Below are positions 5,712 to 7,807 of a DNA stretch of 7,807 bases, piece after piece. Origin of the DNA: Desulfobacterales bacterium (lineage in GTDB: Bacteria; Desulfobacterota; Desulfobacteria; Desulfobacterales; JAFDCJ01); contig CP070771.1 of the NCBI GenBank assembly GCA_020345785.1, positions 4,342,425 to 4,350,231 of the forward strand, read 5' to 3'. A program made the position numbers and the translations under genes. A model generated the notes under the pieces. It was not told the origin of the DNA, did no database searches, and saw nothing but the letters and a program-made list of their open reading frames with translations. Numbering within the stretch: position 1 is the stretch's first letter; every line of letters begins with the position of its first letter.

Positions 5712-6701
5712 TCATCGGGGGCCTCTTGCCAGCAATATGCCGGGCTCCCGACTGCCGAACAGGCCTTGCGGCCTGTATATTAGAATCACAATGAGAATCA
5801 GCGCCATGATCACTTCACCGATCCCGTAAACGTCAAAGGCCTCCTCCAGCGGGCGAAAAATCTCCGTCAGCACCGAAAAAATAATCGCCGCGATAAAGGA
5901 ACCGGTAATGCTGCCGCTGCCGCCCACGACCACCATCACCACAATGTTAAACGCCATAATCAGCGAGAAAGATGTCGGGGTGATGGCGGTCACCAGATGG
6001 GCCCAGAGTCCTCCGGCGACCCCCGCGAAAAAAGCGCCGATTACGAGGGCGGCGACCCGGGTCTTGAAAAGGTTGACACCCAGACACTGAGCGGCCGTCT
6101 CATCTTCGCGCACGGCCAGCATCCGGCGGCCGTAAGATGAGAATTTTATTTTCCAGCTGACATAGACGGTGACGACCACCCATGGGTAAACCCACCACAG
6201 ATTGGTCAGCGCCGGCAAACCGTTCAACCCCAGCGGTCCCCGCGTCACGCTTTCCCAGTTGATGATCATTACCTGAACGATTATCAGAAAGCCCATGGTG
6301 GCTACTGCCAGGTAATGACCCCGCAGGCGCAGAACCGGCAAGCCGACCACCAGCGCTGTCAGCCCGGCGCATGCACCACCGACGATCAGAGCCGGAAAAA
6401 AAGGCAGCTGCAGGCTTGCCAGCCAACGCGGCAGTTCGAGAAACATGGACTTGCGGGCCACCGGGAAAGTGAGAATTGCGGTCACATATCCCCCGATGGC
6501 CATAAAACCCGGGTGGCCCAGGGAGAACAGGCCGCTGAAACCGTTGGTAATATTCAGACTGACAGCCAAAATAACATTTATTCCAACGAAGTTGATAATA
6601 GCTAAAATATATTCATCAACTGTACTGCGGGCAAGCGCAACGATGCCGATTCCCAGAAAAATAAGGGACAAGAAGATCAGACGGTTTCGATTCGCTTTCA
6701 T
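5712..6701 (-). CDS. livM: Branched-chain amino-acid ABC transporter permease LivM
   Basis: LivM is one of two inner-membrane permease subunits of a LIV/HAAT-type importer; this one has 329 residues, normal for the family. It has about eight to ten hydrophobic segments (roughly 8-27, 32-51, 101-122, 127-147, 167-183, 214-236, 246-262, 266-282 and 293-309). Family hallmarks are NGFSGLFSLGHPGFMAIGGY (53-72), LRLRGHYLAVATMGF (124-138) and the cytoplasmic EAA-like loop REDETAAQCLGVN (198-210), which docks on the ATPases, followed by FAGVAGGLWA. The C terminus YRPQGLFG is also typical. The start shares one base with the livH stop (TGATG), and GGAGGA (6711-6716) lies nine bases upstream of the ATG, inside livH, so translation is probably coupled. 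It works with LivH, LivF and an unseen LivG. Confidence 0.95.
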   Translation of the reverse strand: MKANRNRLIFLSLIFLGIGIVALARSTVDEYILAIINFVGINVILAVSLNITNGFSGLFSLGHPGFMAIGGYVTAILTFPVARKSMFLELPRWLASLQLPFFPALIVGGACAGLTALVVGLPVLRLRGHYLAVATMGFLIIVQVMIINWESVTRGPLGLNGLPALTNLWWVYPWVVVTVYVSWKIKFSSYGRRMLAVREDETAAQCLGVNLFKTRVAALVIGAFFAGVAGGLWAHLVTAITPTSFSLIMAFNIVVMVVVGGSGSITGSFIAAIIFSVLTEIFRPLEEAFDVYGIGEVIMALILIVILIYRPQGLFGSREPGILLARGPR

Positions 6702-7597
6702 CAGGTGCGTTCCTCCATTCTTTTCCCGAGAATTCCATTGGGCAGGATCAACAGAATTAATATGAGGGTGGAAAATACAAAAGCGTCTCGAAAGGCTGAA
6801 TAAATCGGCGGCAGCAAGCCTACAAACAGCACTTCAGCCACTCCCAGCACATAACCGCCGAGGATGGCTCCGGGTATGGAACCCACACCGCCGATGACTG
6901 CGGCAACAAAGGACTTAAGCCCGGGTATAAATCCCAGCAGCGGGTCGATCTGGCCGAACTTGCCGCCCCACATCAGCCCCGCAATGCCGGCCAGCGAACT
7001 TCCAATGGCAAAAGTTGCCATAATTGTGCGGTTGATGTTGATGCCCATCAGCCGGGCCACATCAATATTTTCGGCGGTAGCGCGCATGGCCATGCCCAGC
7101 CTGGTTTTGTTGACCAGCAAAATCAGGGTGCACATCAAGATCAAGGCTGCGAGCATAATGACCGCATCTACTACCCGAAAGCTGACCCCCGCAACATGGA
7201 TGACTCTCTGCAGGTAATCGGGAAATGCAAAATTGCGCGGTTGGGCGGTTAGAAATAAAACCCCCAGGTTCTGAAGCATGATGGAAACAGCCAGTGAAGC
7301 AATGAAGCCGGTAACTTGAGGGGCACCGCGCATCGGTCGGAACGCCCCTTTTTCAATGAGGACTCCGACGACGGCGCCGGCTGCCAGAACGACCAGGGCC
7401 ACAAGGGGAAACGGTGCGCCCACGGTCTGCAACAGAGCGAGGGTGATAAACGCTCCAATCATGACGACGTCGCCATGGGCAAAATTAATCAGCCGGATAA
7501 TGCCGTAAATCATGGAAAACCCGATGGCCACCATGGCATACATGCTGCCCAGGATGAGTCCGTTGACTATTTGCTGAGCGATGTATTGCAAACTCAT
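6701..7597 (-). CDS. livH: Branched-chain amino-acid ABC transporter permease LivH
   Basis: LivH is the second inner-membrane permease of the LIV-type importer, 298 residues from the chosen ATG at 7597. The N terminus MSLQYIAQQIVNGLILGSMY is classic for the family, followed by GFSMIYGIIRLINFAHGD (26-43), FRPMRGAPQVTGFIASLAVS (86-105) and the EAA-like coupling loop MRATAENIDVARLMGIN (171-187). The segment FVAAVIGGVGSIPGAILGG (230-248) and the end LILPNGILG are also typical. The frame stays open to an ATG at 7696, but that would add 33 non-family residues and overlap the livF end, so the shorter start is preferred. The ribosome site before 7597 is weak (GGAATCC region), so initiation may depend on upstream translation. 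The stop codon overlaps the livM start by one base. Confidence 0.94.
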   Translation of the reverse strand: MSLQYIAQQIVNGLILGSMYAMVAIGFSMIYGIIRLINFAHGDVVMIGAFITLALLQTVGAPFPLVALVVLAAGAVVGVLIEKGAFRPMRGAPQVTGFIASLAVSIMLQNLGVLFLTAQPRNFAFPDYLQRVIHVAGVSFRVVDAVIMLAALILMCTLILLVNKTRLGMAMRATAENIDVARLMGININRTIMATFAIGSSLAGIAGLMWGGKFGQIDPLLGFIPGLKSFVAAVIGGVGSIPGAILGGYVLGVAEVLFVGLLPPIYSAFRDAFVFSTLILILLILPNGILGKRMEERT

Positions 7598-7658
7598 AAA
7601 TTGGATTCCAACCTGAATTAACAGGTCTTTAAAGTTACTGTTGCGCCTTGTTTTTTCC

Positions 7659-7807
7659 TCAAACTCCCCCCAGATAGGCTCGGCGGACGTTTTCATTGTC
7701 GGCCAGCTCTCTGCTGGGACCTGATAGCGTCACGCGGCCGTTTTCCAGCACGTAGGCGCGGTGAGCAAAATCCAGGGCCATGATGGCATTTTGCTCCACC
7801 AGCAGGA
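7659..7807 (-). CDS. livF: 3' end of LivF, ABC transporter ATP-binding protein (partial)
   Basis: Only the last 48 residues lie in the window; the gene continues past the right edge. They begin LLVEQN, then [16 protein letters not shown] (residues 11-26 of the fragment), LSG, and end in the family-typical AYLGGV before TGA at 7659-7661. VEQN at the H-loop position distinguishes LivF from LivG, which usually carries VEHD. LivF is the cytoplasmic ATPase that, paired with LivG, drives import through LivH-LivM. The reading frame begins at 7805. The Walker A, Q-loop, signature and Walker B motifs are outside the window and cannot be checked. The gene is 61 bases upstream of livH and on the same strand, so it belongs to the same operon. 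Confidence 0.92.
   Translation of the reverse strand, partial: LLVEQNAIMALDFAHRAYVLENGRVTLSGPSRELADNENVRRAYLGGV

Noticed and set aside
7611..7626. Small hairpin ACCTG/CAGGT between livF and livH
   Set aside because: Five base pairs only, with no T tract; expected by chance.
7598..7696. In-frame extension of livH to an ATG at 7696
   Set aside because: It would overlap the end of livF and add 33 charged residues before the standard LivH N terminus.
1..7807. CRISPR array, transposase, phage or tRNA/rRNA genes
   Set aside because: No spaced direct repeats, transposase motifs, or tRNA/rRNA-like segments were seen on either strand.

Overview
The window looks like chromosomal DNA from a Gram-negative, probably anaerobic bacterium. 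The best guess is a Desulfobacterota (former Deltaproteobacteria) relative. This rests on moderate GC in the genes with AT-rich spacers, a soluble PAS-PAS-GAF kinase whose C-terminal cysteine cluster resembles kinases I remember from sulfate-reducing lineages, and a GCAGAG-type micro-repeat of a kind I remember from such genomes. It is an inference from memory, not a database result.

Layout. Positions 1-429 contain no recognisable gene but hold a strong intrinsic terminator (203-233) that closes a transcript coming from the left. Two plus-strand genes follow: an M20-family metallo-dipeptidase (430-1797) and, 69 bases later, an orphan cytoplasmic sensor histidine kinase (1867-4227). The 207-base spacer at 4228-4434 separates convergent transcription units and carries a three-copy 9-base repeat and a 12-bp GC-rich hairpin.

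The rest reads on the minus strand as a branched-chain (HAAT/LIV-type) amino-acid ABC transporter cluster. In transcription order it has the 3' end of the ATPase gene livF (cut by the window edge), permease livH, permease livM (start codon overlapping the livH stop by one base) and, after a 125-base gap with a perfect 11-bp inverted repeat, the periplasmic binding-protein gene livJ. No livG is visible; it would be expected upstream of livF, outside the window.

How they work together. LivJ captures a ligand in the periplasm, LivH and LivM form the membrane channel, and LivF with the unseen LivG powers import. The dipeptidase would release free amino acids from short peptides in the cytoplasm, so both halves of the window fit amino-acid or peptide use, but nothing in the sequence shows co-regulation. 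The kinase has no response regulator in the window. Its most unusual part is a cysteine-rich segment inserted in the ATPase domain just before the last strand, which is the strongest candidate here for under-described biology. The other genes are ordinary members of well-known families, and I saw no CRISPR array, transposon, RNA gene or phage signature.
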